Part shown: positions 1 through 5,735 of the stretch, piece by piece
Layout of the letters: each line of letters starts with the position of its first letter
How positions within the stretch are numbered: the stretch's first letter is position 1
From: a virus
IMG/VR virus record: IMGVR_UViG_3300049489_001254
Location: 1-26,077 of that record
Strand: one strand, 5' to 3'
DNA length: 26,077 nt
Made by a program: the position numbers and the translations under genes
Notes under the pieces: generated by a model
What the model was told of the DNA's origin: nothing
The model's database searches: none
The model's input: the letters and a program-made list of their open reading frames with translations, nothing else

Positions 1-26
1 CTTTACAGCATATTTTCACCTGTAAA

Positions 27-125
27 ATTATATGAACAATTCAAAACATAATTGTCAGAAATATGATTATTATCTGAACAATATGATGATTATATGAACA
101 GCTGTTCAGATAATGTTCATATAAT
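27..125. repeat. iteron-like direct and interleaved inverted repeats (TGAACA half-sites)
   Basis: The 12-mer ATTATATGAACA occurs at 27-38 and 89-100, and its exact reverse complement is at 114-125. A sister 12-mer, ATTATCTGAACA, is at 69-80 with its exact reverse complement at 103-114. Positions 60-80 and 80-100 form a tandem direct repeat with a 20-bp period (19 of 21 bases equal). The centre, 95-108, is the perfect palindrome TGAACAGCTGTTCA. Forward half-sites lie to the left of the centre and reverse half-sites to the right. Such clusters are typical of replication-initiator iterons, partition sites or repressor operator arrays. Which of these applies is inference, since no cognate protein gene can be identified here. 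Confidence 0.85.
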
Positions 126-143
126 GACAGCAGAAAAAACTTT

Positions 144-297
144 TGTTCACTGTTCTTTTCAAACATCGTTTGTTCTTCACTTTTCTCATAGGAAAGTTGT
201 CAACTCTTCGTTGGTTTTTTCTTTGGCTTTTCTAAAAAGTTTTAAATCTATCTTTTTTCGAAGGGGGGTCATGTCGTACTAAAAAAGGAGGTGTTCA
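144..297. repeat. outlying TGTTC half-sites of the upstream array
   Basis: Further TGTTC sites in the reverse orientation lie at 144-149 (TGTTCA), 151-156 and 171-176 (TGTTCT) and 292-297 (TGTTCA). They continue the same orientation as the right half of the cluster at 27-125. They may be weaker binding sites of the same protein. Confidence 0.45.
215..233 (+). repeat. T-rich GGC motif, copy 1
   Basis: T6-C-T3-GGC-T4-C-T in non-coding control DNA. It is shorter between the C and GGC than the consensus CTTTTCTTTTTTGGCTTTTC. Confidence 0.6.
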
Positions 298-345
298 TAT
301 TAGTACTTTATTGCGCCTCTCCAGATATCTGTGATCATGGTGGTT

Positions 346-402
346 GGGGGTGGGGGCTTATATCACACTTGTGATTAGGTTCCCCCTTTCTGTGGTAGGG
401 GG
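346..402. promoter_or_regulatory. G-tract block with competing hairpins and a TGTGAT palindrome
   Basis: Two G5 tracts (346-350, 352-356) precede the inverted repeat ATCACA-CT-TGTGAT (362-375), then C5 (382-386) and another G5 (398-402). C5 can pair with the G5 at 352-356, giving a long hairpin that includes the ATCACA/TGTGAT arms, or with the G5 at 398-402. CTTGTGAT recurs at 419-426, overlapping the -10 box of the next promoter, and a further TGTGAT is at 330-335. This suggests operator sites for a regulator of that promoter. The G-tracts could also form a G-quadruplex. The function is inferred. Confidence 0.5.
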
Positions 403-431
403 TTGACTGTATATATTGCTTGTGATATAAC
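403..431 (+). promoter_or_regulatory. sigma70 promoter for the first gene cluster
   Basis: The -35 box TTGACT (403-408), an exact 17-base spacer and the -10 box TATAAC (426-431) with an extended -10 TG at 423-424 make this the best promoter in the window. Transcription would start near 438 and run into the gene at 488. A TGTGAT site overlaps the -10 box, so repression by a protein binding the palindrome at 362-375 is plausible. Confidence 0.75.
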
Positions 432-450
432 AACTACAGCATAAGCCACC

Positions 451-470
451 CTTTTCTTTTTTGGCTTTCT
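451..470 (+). repeat. T-rich GGC motif, copy 2 (in the 5' leader)
   Basis: C-T4-C-T6-GGC-T3-CT, nearly identical to the consensus. It lies in the predicted leader of the gene at 488. The upstream AAGCCA (443-448) is the inverse of TGGCTT (462-467), so the leader RNA could fold a small hairpin here. Confidence 0.85.
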
Positions 471-487
471 CTTAAAACGGAGCATGT

Positions 488-1177
488 ATGGAATTTGGAG
501 AAGAACTGTATTACCAGTTGAATGAGCGTTCTCGCGTGAAGGGTATGTATGTGGATCAGCTGGCTGCTGTTAAGATGATCTTACATGCGCGATATCCGCT
601 ATTATGTCTGAAGCCTTTTGCTCCTCGCTTTCTTTTTCCAAATAGAGTGCCTATGGAGCTTCCGATGGATGAATGCTCTGCGAGCTTTGTTGTTAGGCAG
701 CGTTGTGATCTTGTGGCGGAAATGGAAAAAATAGATAAAAGAAGTTATAACGCTTTAAATTTGATAAACTTAGATATGAAGGGGAACGAGTATTTTATTC
801 CGCCTTTTGTCTTTTTTGCTCCCAAGAAGCTAACGCTTTTTAGAGAAAGTGGATTAGGCTCTGTTTTTGTCGTACGTATATCAAACAACATTAGCAGCAA
901 TGAAGGGTATGCTTTGGGATGGAATCCCGACATTATCGTTTGTAACGGCTTAAGTGAACTGGTTTTTGGCGACTTTTCAGAACAACGCTTATATTATGCA
1001 TCAGTAAAAAAACTAGAGTTTTCTGTATGCTATCCGTTGCCTGAGTCTTCTAACTCTTCCGCTGATGCTGATGTAGAGATGTCTTTTCAGCTGACGATTT
1101 TCTTTTTTAACTCTTGGGACTATGACTTATTAAAACGGAACATTATAGATAAAGGAGGTTTACGTGTTTCCCACTAG
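488..1177 (+). CDS. hypothetical protein, 229 aa
   Basis: I do not recognise this protein. It begins MEFGEELYYQ and shows no signal peptide, clear membrane segment or catalytic motif. The chain mixes hydrophobic beta-like stretches with charged loops, and the C-terminal third is rich in Phe and Tyr. The ATG at 488 follows a GGAG about five bases upstream. The gene is the first behind the promoter at 403-431, and its end overlaps the start of the next gene by 14 bases, so the two are translationally linked. It is probably an early or accessory phage gene, judged by position only. Confidence 0.75.
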   Translation: MEFGEELYYQLNERSRVKGMYVDQLAAVKMILHARYPLLCLKPFAPRFLFPNRVPMELPMDECSASFVVRQRCDLVAEMEKIDKRSYNALNLINLDMKGNEYFIPPFVFFAPKKLTLFRESGLGSVFVVRISNNISSNEGYALGWNPDIIVCNGLSELVFGDFSEQRLYYASVKKLEFSVCYPLPESSNSSADADVEMSFQLTIFFFNSWDYDLLKRNIIDKGGLRVSH

Positions 1178-1721
1178 CAAAGAAAAGCTCATCCCTCTAC
1201 TTGAGATTGTTAGTGATCAATATTCGTCGGCGAAGTTTAAGTTGTATAATACCGAGGCCTCAAAAGAGGAGGTAGAGTATGAGAGGCTGTGCGATATTAA
1301 AAATATCCGCTACCTTCTTCTGGCTGCTGTTGATGGAGTTAAAGAGCCGCTATATAGTGCAGCGGAAAGGCGCTTGGCTAGCGCTGTCCTTTTTTCGGAA
1401 ATTAACCCAGATGAACTTTTCTGTGACCGATGGAGGAAGGGTGGCTGGTTTCGCTATTTCCTAACAGAGGCCGGCTTTCGTACTTTTTTTTCTTTCTTTC
1501 GTAAAACTAATGGGAAAAGTAATGGGGGTATTGTTTTATTTCGGCTTCGCTCATTGGTTTTTATCATCCTATGTGGGCTTATTCTGATCATAGAAGCTCA
1601 AGGGGATCTGTCTTGGTTACGTGCCCAAACAGATCGACTTTTCCCAGATCCAACTAGCGATTTAAAAAATATCAACCTTGGGTTATTCAGTTTTCATTCT
1701 GTTCATTTAGGTTGGGTTTAG
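1164..1721 (+). CDS. hypothetical protein with one membrane segment, 185 aa
   Basis: The GTG start at 1164 is supported by a perfect AAAGGAGG at 1151-1158, five bases upstream. The first two thirds are a soluble, charged domain. Near residues 128-148 a basic stretch is followed by a strongly hydrophobic run (SLVFIILCGLILIIEA), the only clear transmembrane helix among these small genes. The short tail after it is polar and ends HSVHLGWV. A single C-terminal-side anchor would fit a protein attached to the inner membrane, but no family is recognised. It overlaps the gene before it and is followed by the small gene at 1757. Confidence 0.7.
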   Translation: MFPTSKEKLIPLLEIVSDQYSSAKFKLYNTEASKEEVEYERLCDIKNIRYLLLAAVDGVKEPLYSAAERRLASAVLFSEINPDELFCDRWRKGGWFRYFLTEAGFRTFFSFFRKTNGKSNGGIVLFRLRSLVFIILCGLILIIEAQGDLSWLRAQTDRLFPDPTSDLKNINLGLFSFHSVHLGWV

Positions 1722-1756
1722 TTGTATACAGAAACATCATGAAGGGAGAACGTGTT

Positions 1757-2029
1757 ATGGAGAGTGAAGTGCATTTTCGTAAAAAGAGACCTAAAGCCGA
1801 TGCTTTTTACTTTAATTGGTTCATTAAAGCATTAGAAGAAATTCCGCAAACTGTTATAGCTGGGGTAGATTTATCGACGGCTGATGATGCAAGAAAGCAG
1901 GCCGTATGGGAAAAGGTTTTTGAAGTGGTTTCGATACACAGGGAAGCCAAAAGAAAAGAAGATTTGCGTATAAATCAAAGGCGGGATTACTACAGGAAAA
2001 AAGCCGCTAGGTTGAGGCAAGCTCCCTAA
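1757..2029 (+). CDS. small basic hypothetical protein, 90 aa
   Basis: The frame is open further upstream from a TTG at 1712, but ATG 1757 is chosen because GGGAG (1744-1748) lies eight bases before it and the upstream codons have no ribosome site. The protein begins MESEVHFRKK. Its C-terminal half is a highly basic, probably helical stretch (REAKRKEDLRINQRRDYYRK), which suggests nucleic-acid binding or a coiled coil. The codons for REAKRKE carry a reverse-orientation copy of the T-rich motif. No family is recognised. Confidence 0.65.
   Translation: MESEVHFRKKRPKADAFYFNWFIKALEEIPQTVIAGVDLSTADDARKQAVWEKVFEVVSIHREAKRKEDLRINQRRDYYRKKAARLRQAP
1942..1960 (-). repeat. T-rich GGC motif, reverse-orientation copy inside a gene
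   Basis: The plus strand reads GAAGCCAAAAGAAAAGAAG. The minus strand reads CTTCTTTTCTTTTGGCTTC, very close to the copy at 8075-8095. It is one of only two clear copies that point leftward. Confidence 0.6.
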
Positions 2030-2044
2030 TTTGCTGCTACCCAC

Positions 2045-2064
2045 CTTTTCTTTTTTGGCTTTTC
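2045..2064 (+). repeat. T-rich GGC motif, copy 3 (reference copy)
   Basis: Exact CTTTTCTTTTTTGGCTTTTC in the 63-base gap between two genes, preceded by CCAC as at several other copies. No hairpin is evident directly upstream. Confidence 0.9.
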
Positions 2065-2092
2065 TTGTGCATCGATCGAGCTAGGAGGGTTG

Positions 2093-2689
2093 ATGGCTGA
2101 GAAGAAAAAAAAGACAAGTCAGAAAGTTGTCTACAACGCTCTGGATGAGGACAGTGAAGTTCTTTCCTCTTCTTCGCCTCCTATAGAAGAATCGCCTAAG
2201 CCTTGCACGGATCGTGAGATGAGGCTTGGTCATGACGGCTATCCTGATATTGATCCGCATGAGCCGATAGAATCGTATAATGAACGGATCCTCCGCTTTA
2301 TAAGCCGTTTTGAGACCAACATCATGAAACGGGCTCGTGCTATAGAGGCGGTCATTTTGATGGCGTATATTCGTCACATACAAGTAGGGGAATTGCCCAA
2401 GTCGTTTGTGTGTTATCATCCTCAAACAAAAGTGGTTGTTGGTACGTACGAAGTGATAGAGCAGTTACAAAAGCGCCCTTCGGCGATTTATAAGAAGATG
2501 GAGCCGATGATTGTACAAGCGTTTCACCAAGGGAAGACCCAATGGTATCGCACGGGGGAGCGCTTGTTTAAGAGTGGTAAAGCGCAAGAGTTTATGGATT
2601 TCTTCAATAAGAGCTTTGGTGTTGACGATGAGCGGGAGCGTTTCCGTAAAAAAACCTCCGCTTTTATTGATGTTGATGATACAGTGTAG
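2093..2689 (+). CDS. hypothetical protein, 198 aa
   Basis: A TTG at 2090 precedes the ATG at 2093 in frame. ATG is chosen because AGGAGG at 2083-2088 leaves four bases to it and only one to the TTG. The N-terminus is a lysine-rich, low-complexity region (MAEKKKKTSQ) followed by an acidic Ser/Pro linker up to about residue 45. The rest is a predicted helical, mixed-charge domain without a recognisable motif. It is the last gene of the first cluster and is followed by two terminator-like hairpins. Function unknown. Confidence 0.75.
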   Translation: MAEKKKKTSQKVVYNALDEDSEVLSSSSPPIEESPKPCTDREMRLGHDGYPDIDPHEPIESYNERILRFISRFETNIMKRARAIEAVILMAYIRHIQVGELPKSFVCYHPQTKVVVGTYEVIEQLQKRPSAIYKKMEPMIVQAFHQGKTQWYRTGERLFKSGKAQEFMDFFNKSFGVDDERERFRKKTSAFIDVDDTV

Positions 2690-2723
2690 ATAGAAGCAGT
2701 TGTTTGCTGTTTTCTGCATCGGT

Positions 2724-2752
2724 AAAAACAGGGTTACATGCGCCCTTGTTTT
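2724..2752 (+). terminator. terminator-like hairpin
   Basis: AAAACAGGG (2725-2733) pairs with CCCTTGTTTT (2743-2752) with one bulged T. It lies 35 bases after the stop of the gene at 2093. The stem ends in T4, with no longer U-tract, so it is weaker than the hairpin that follows. Confidence 0.45.
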
Positions 2753-2791
2753 GCTATGTTTTCTGATATCTGTTTGAACGAGCTCTTATTG

Positions 2792-2827
2792 TGGAGGCTT
2801 ACCAGCATAGGCCTCCATTTTTTTTCT
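2792..2827 (+). terminator. Rho-independent terminator
   Basis: TGGAGGC (2792-2798) and GCCTCCA (2811-2817) form a perfect 7-bp stem with a 12-base loop, followed at once by T8. This is a classic intrinsic terminator closing the cluster 488-2689. Confidence 0.85.
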
Positions 2828-2840
2828 TCAAATCCCCCTC

Positions 2841-2863
2841 ATTTTCTTTTTTGGCTTTTTTTC
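2841..2863 (+). repeat. T-rich GGC motif, copy 4
   Basis: A-T4-C-T6-GGC-T7-C in the non-coding gap, preceded by CCCCCTC. Its TTGGCT lies exactly 17 bases upstream of a TATAAT box. Confidence 0.9.
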
Positions 2864-2879
2864 TAAAACCAGCTATAAT
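2851..2879 (+). promoter_or_regulatory. promoter-like site overlapping motif copy 4
   Basis: TTGGCT (2851-2856) and a perfect TATAAT (2874-2879) are 17 bases apart. Transcription would begin near 2886. No ORF follows directly. Two hairpins with T-tracts follow instead, so the product could be a short RNA. The weak -35 box comes from the repeated motif. The same spacing is not seen at other copies. Confidence 0.45.
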
Positions 2880-2896
2880 ACCAATGGTTTACTGGA

Positions 2897-2926
2897 GCGG
2901 ATCTCGCAGATAAGCCGCCTTTTTTT
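2897..2926 (+). terminator. short terminator-like hairpin
   Basis: GCGGATCT pairs with AGAT and CCGC across a three-base bulge, followed by C and T7 (2920-2926). It is also compatible with an attenuator. The bases GCAGATAAGCC (2906-2916) recur exactly at 22236-22246, just before another motif hairpin. Confidence 0.5.
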
Positions 2927-2965
2927 CGTATTGAAAATAGTCCATGCATAAAATGTTCGTAGTTT

Positions 2966-3001
2966 TGGAGATGGGGTCTATCCATCTCCATTTTTCTTTT
3001 T
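2966..3001 (+). terminator. strong Rho-independent terminator whose U-tract is the repeated motif
   Basis: TGGAGATGG (2966-2974) and CCATCTCCA (2982-2990) make a perfect 9-bp stem with a 7-base loop, followed directly by T5-C-T5. That T-tract is the first part of a T-rich GGC motif copy. Confidence 0.85.
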
Positions 3002-3008
3002 GGCTTGT
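2991..3008 (+). repeat. T-rich GGC motif, copy 5
   Basis: T5-C-T5-GGC-TTGT, placed immediately after the hairpin at 2966-2990 so that it doubles as the terminator U-tract. Confidence 0.8.
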
Positions 3009-3029
3009 CCCAATACATATTCTTTCACA

Positions 3030-3038
3030 TGATATAAT
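3030..3038 (+). promoter_or_regulatory. extended -10 promoter for the gene at 3083
   Basis: TGATATAAT is a perfect TATAAT (3033-3038) with an extended -10 TG. No good -35 box lies 16-18 bases upstream, which is common for extended -10 promoters. The start would be near 3045, giving a leader of about 38 nt. Confidence 0.6.
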
Positions 3039-3082
3039 CTGCTCAAGAGCGATCAGATCTAAGTAGAATCTACGGGTATTTT

Positions 3083-3667
3083 ATGGATAAAATGAAGTGT
3101 ACAGATCTAGTTGGTTTAATAGTGGATGAGTGTAAAAAGAATTTTCTTCCAGACGGCTCCTACAATTACGACAAGTATTTTGACGGTGCTTCGTGTAACT
3201 TTTTACATGATTACGACATAGGCGATATAAAGATTGGTTCATCCACAGTAAAGGATATTATCAGTAAAACTGGATGGAGTTTAGATCGAATACATGGACA
3301 GGTTTTATCAAAACTGAAGCTATTAAATTACAAGAAGATTAGCTTTAAAACTCTTCTTAGAATGTGCATGAAGGATGTTGTTTGTAAAATTTTGAATCTC
3401 AAGGCCTTATACGAAGACAGCATAGATATGAACACTCTAAAGTACATGACAGATAAGATACTCCTTCAATATGACTCTAGTGAGCTGAAAGCCGTTGCGA
3501 AAATACCCGATTATGAGATAGATGACATCATGACCAAAATTCCGCATTCTGATGTTCTTTTGAGTCGGCATGAGATAATTCCTGTAGCGGAAGTCTGCGA
3601 TTATAGAGGGTTTTCGCGTCCTTTTTTTCTATATAAATTATGGGTGGAGATAAAAAGGATCTGCTAG
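3083..3667 (+). CDS. hypothetical protein, 194 aa
   Basis: It begins MDKMKCTDLV and shows no recognised domain. The sequence is more AT-rich and richer in Lys, Asp and Ile than the structural genes, and looks like a soluble alpha/beta protein with several Cys. The ribosome site before ATG 3083 is weak (a lone GGG). It has its own extended -10 promoter and a terminator that begins within its stop codon, so it is a single-gene unit isolated from both neighbours. That arrangement is typical of phage accessory (moron) genes. Function cannot be inferred. Confidence 0.7.
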   Translation: MDKMKCTDLVGLIVDECKKNFLPDGSYNYDKYFDGASCNFLHDYDIGDIKIGSSTVKDIISKTGWSLDRIHGQVLSKLKLLNYKKISFKTLLRMCMKDVVCKILNLKALYEDSIDMNTLKYMTDKILLQYDSSELKAVAKIPDYEIDDIMTKIPHSDVLLSRHEIIPVAEVCDYRGFSRPFFLYKLWVEIKRIC

Positions 3668-3697
3668 GGGAACAAAAAAGTGCCCCTTCTTTTTTTT
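3666..3697 (+). terminator. terminator whose U-tract is the repeated motif
   Basis: AGGGG (3666-3670, overlapping the TAG stop) pairs with CCCCT (3683-3687) around a 12-base loop, followed by TC and T8, which belong to motif copy 6. Confidence 0.65.
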
Positions 3698-3710
3698 GGC
3701 TTTTTTTCTT
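3687..3710 (+). repeat. T-rich GGC motif, copy 6
   Basis: TT-C-T8-GGC-T7-CTT, preceded by GCCCC. It sits directly behind the hairpin that ends the gene at 3083. Confidence 0.85.
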
Positions 3711-3751
3711 TCTGAATGGTAAGTAATGGGTAGTTTAAAAGGAGATTGGAC

Positions 3752-4447
3752 GTGGCCACACCAAGCTATCCCCCGCAAGGGCTTCTAACGAATACAGGCT
3801 TTCTTTCGTCAACGCAAGTAGGCGGCTTAGCTGTTGTTGCGGGAACGAATATGAGTTCTTTTCCAGGGGCTACCGCTCCTGTTATTTACACTAATAGTCA
3901 ATCTCTGGGTGCTCCCCAATTTTTTCCTGTTGCTACAACGACGTATGCAAGGGTAGGAGCGAATACGTCAACGACTGCTGGTTATAATGCTACAGCACTG
4001 GTGCATAGCGCTACGTTTACGGTTCCCTCTATATACACCTGTGTGGGTCTATTGGTTGAAATGGATATTACCTACTGGTTCCCGATGTCCTCGAGCGCCA
4101 CGACAGGTACAGCCACGTTTACTATTTATACTACGCAGGGTGCTGGTACTCAACCAGTTACTAATCAAGCGCCTATTGCTGGTGTATTATGGAAAGGTGT
4201 TGGGAGCGTTGTAGCCGCTGGTACTACGCAAACCAATGCGACTGTGAAAGGGCGTATGGCTGCGAAAATAACCGCATCCACAGCGGCTTTAACAGGCGTG
4301 TATAATTTCTTTGTCTGTCTATTTGGCTCCGCTGCTTCTATCTCTTCTGTCTTGCAGCCTGGTATTGTAGGATCAGCGGGGGATACGTACACCATTGTAC
4401 AGGGTACCGCTCCCTCTATGCTCATAGTAACCCCTGAGTTTATATGA
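3752..4447 (+). CDS. virion surface or fibre-like beta protein, paralogue A, 231 aa
   Basis: GTG 3752 is preferred over the in-frame TTG 3746 because AAAAGGAG (3737-3744) leaves seven bases to it and only one to the TTG. The protein is rich in Thr, Ser, Ala and Gly, with alternating polar and hydrophobic residues expected of an all-beta fold. It contains few charges, no catalytic motif and no membrane helix. A central stretch followed by a hydrophobic strand (YNFFVCLFGS) corresponds to FYVCAY and FYLCIF in the next two proteins, so the three are probably diverged paralogues. The end overlaps the next start as ATGA. Surface decoration or receptor binding is inference. Confidence 0.7.
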   Translation: MATPSYPPQGLLTNTGFLSSTQVGGLAVVAGTNMSSFPGATAPVIYTNSQSLGAPQFFPVATTTYARVGANTSTTAGYNATALVHSATFTVPSIYTCVGLLVEMDITYWFPMSSSATTGTATFTIYTTQGAGTQPVTNQAPIAGVLWKGVGSVVAAGTTQTNATVKGRMAAKITASTAALTGVYNFFVCLFGSAASISSVLQPGIVGSAGDTYTIVQGTAPSMLIVTPEFI

Positions 4448-5094
4448 CACTCTACGTAAAAAACCTTATCATCACTCAGCAGCCTCTCATATTGGGAACT
4501 AGCATGGATGGGTCTCTATCGGGAAATACGGTTACTATACAGCCTGCTGTGTCCTATTTTGGGCTAACTGGTAAGGATACGGTAGTGCCTTTAACAACGG
4601 ATTATGTAGTTACTACAGCAAACACAGTGACAGCAGGCACATCCAATTTGCCCTATATTGCTTCTGGTCAGTTCCTTACGTTTTCTGTAAGCCCGCAGTT
4701 TGCCTCCTCTACCATTTACATACAACCCTATATTACCTGTACGGTTGCAACCAATAACACACAGTTTAATACGGTTATCTTTGGTATTTACTCCTCTAAT
4801 ATTCCTAACTCTACACAAATTTCTAATGGGCTAATATGGGCGCCCCAAAGTATGTTGACAAATGGTACGGGTACCGCAACCAATACGCCTACATCTAGTT
4901 GTAGTTTTACCGCTCCTCAAGCGTATTTTGCTAACACATCTACCTCGGCAAAAACCTTCTATGTGTGCGCTTATTACAATATAGCTTTGCCTGCTTCTGG
5001 GACATCTACTGTATGGAGTAATTCCGCAACAAGCACCAGCCCAGCTAATGGTTCTGCTGCTACGCATTTTGTCTACTATGAGGTGTCCAATTGA
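4444..5094 (+). CDS. virion surface or fibre-like beta protein, paralogue B, 216 aa
   Basis: The start overlaps the previous stop in an ATGA junction, so translation is coupled. The Thr/Ser/Asn-rich chain has a repeated beta-strand pattern. Around residue 70 it has FLTFSVSPQFASSTIYIQPY, and near residue 175 FYVCAYYNIALP. The next protein has the similar FTTFSIAPK and FYLCIFDL at matching places. This ordering (a TFS strand, an extended variable region, then a Cys-containing strand) supports a common fold. The protein is probably a trimeric fibre or head-decoration subunit, but no family can be named with certainty. Confidence 0.7.
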   Translation: MTLYVKNLIITQQPLILGTSMDGSLSGNTVTIQPAVSYFGLTGKDTVVPLTTDYVVTTANTVTAGTSNLPYIASGQFLTFSVSPQFASSTIYIQPYITCTVATNNTQFNTVIFGIYSSNIPNSTQISNGLIWAPQSMLTNGTGTATNTPTSSCSFTAPQAYFANTSTSAKTFYVCAYYNIALPASGTSTVWSNSATSTSPANGSAATHFVYYEVSN

Positions 5095-5699
5095 GTAACA
5101 TTGTTCTTAAAACAGCTCCTTTAGAGTTATCTATTGGATCAATAGCGGTAGTAGCCCCCTTTACCCTTTCGCAAACATCTACAACCCTCACGTTGGGAGC
5201 GGTTTCTTTTGCTGGCCTTGTGAACTCGATTGTTGCATGCGCAGTGAGCCCGATTGTTGTTGGAAACTTTTCTGCCGTTGCGCCTGTCTTTAGTAATGCC
5301 TATGTAGCCGCTAACCAGTTCACAACCTTTTCTATTGCGCCAAAAGGTGGAAACACCAACAGCTTTATTGATGTGGAAGTGTGTATGGTGATACAGTACA
5401 ACTCGCAGAGCGGATTATCAACACAGTCTGGTACGATTATTTCCGTCTATAATTCAACTACAGCTACGACGCCTTTGCAAAGCGGTATGCACCAATACCC
5501 TTCCTATGCCGGGCCTGTTGGTTTTCCTATTATAAAAAACATTGTGTTCCATTTTAGCTACACCCAAACTACGGGCACGGCGCAAACCTTCTATCTCTGT
5601 ATTTTTGACTTAATCAATGTACAGACCTCTCGTGCTCTTGGCTCTACCAATGGACCTCCCGAGCTGTCGTACATAAAGGTAAGAGAGACGTTCCTCTGA
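5091..5699 (+). CDS. virion surface or fibre-like beta protein, paralogue C, 202 aa
   Basis: The start is a TTG inside the previous stop (TTGA), with GAGGTG at 5080-5085 five bases before it. The protein MSNIVLKTAP is Ser/Thr-rich and beta-like, with FTTFSIAPK near residue 80 and FYLCIFDL near residue 167 aligning with paralogue B. It ends the three-gene cassette, and a hairpin lies 4 bases downstream. Three coupled copies suggest a duplicated gene that diverges for receptor or antigenic variety. That is inference from structure and context. Confidence 0.7.
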   Translation: MSNIVLKTAPLELSIGSIAVVAPFTLSQTSTTLTLGAVSFAGLVNSIVACAVSPIVVGNFSAVAPVFSNAYVAANQFTTFSIAPKGGNTNSFIDVEVCMVIQYNSQSGLSTQSGTIISVYNSTTATTPLQSGMHQYPSYAGPVGFPIIKNIVFHFSYTQTTGTAQTFYLCIFDLINVQTSRALGSTNGPPELSYIKVRETFL

Positions 5700-5703
5700 T
5701 TTC

Positions 5704-5728
5704 AGTCGGTTACAAATTGACACCGACT
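5704..5728. terminator. hairpin between convergent genes (probably bidirectional)
   Basis: AGTCGGT (5704-5710) and ACCGACT (5722-5728) form a perfect 7-bp stem with an 11-base loop, between the rightward cassette and the leftward operon. AT-rich DNA lies on both sides but no long T-run follows directly, so termination may be moderate. Confidence 0.55.
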
Positions 5729-5735
5729 AAATAAA

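Larger units (their letters stand above)
2886..3001 (+). ncRNA. possible small RNA between terminators
   Basis: A transcript from the TATAAT at 2874 would start near 2886 and meet a hairpin at 2897-2918 (GCGGATCT, loop CGC, AGAT-AAG-CCGC with a three-base bulge) followed by T7. A second, stronger hairpin with a U-tract ends near 3001. The product would be about 40 or 115 nt. This rests only on promoter and terminator patterns. Confidence 0.3.

Noticed and set aside
94-282. 62-aa open frame across the control region
   Set aside because: It lies in the inverted-repeat array and T-rich DNA, has no ribosome site and has low-complexity Phe/Ser content.
1712-2029. TTG start at 1712 for the 90-aa gene
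   Set aside because: No ribosome site there. ATG 1757 has GGGAG eight bases upstream.
3746-4447. TTG start at 3746 for paralogue A
   Set aside because: Only one base separates it from the Shine-Dalgarno. GTG 3752 has seven.
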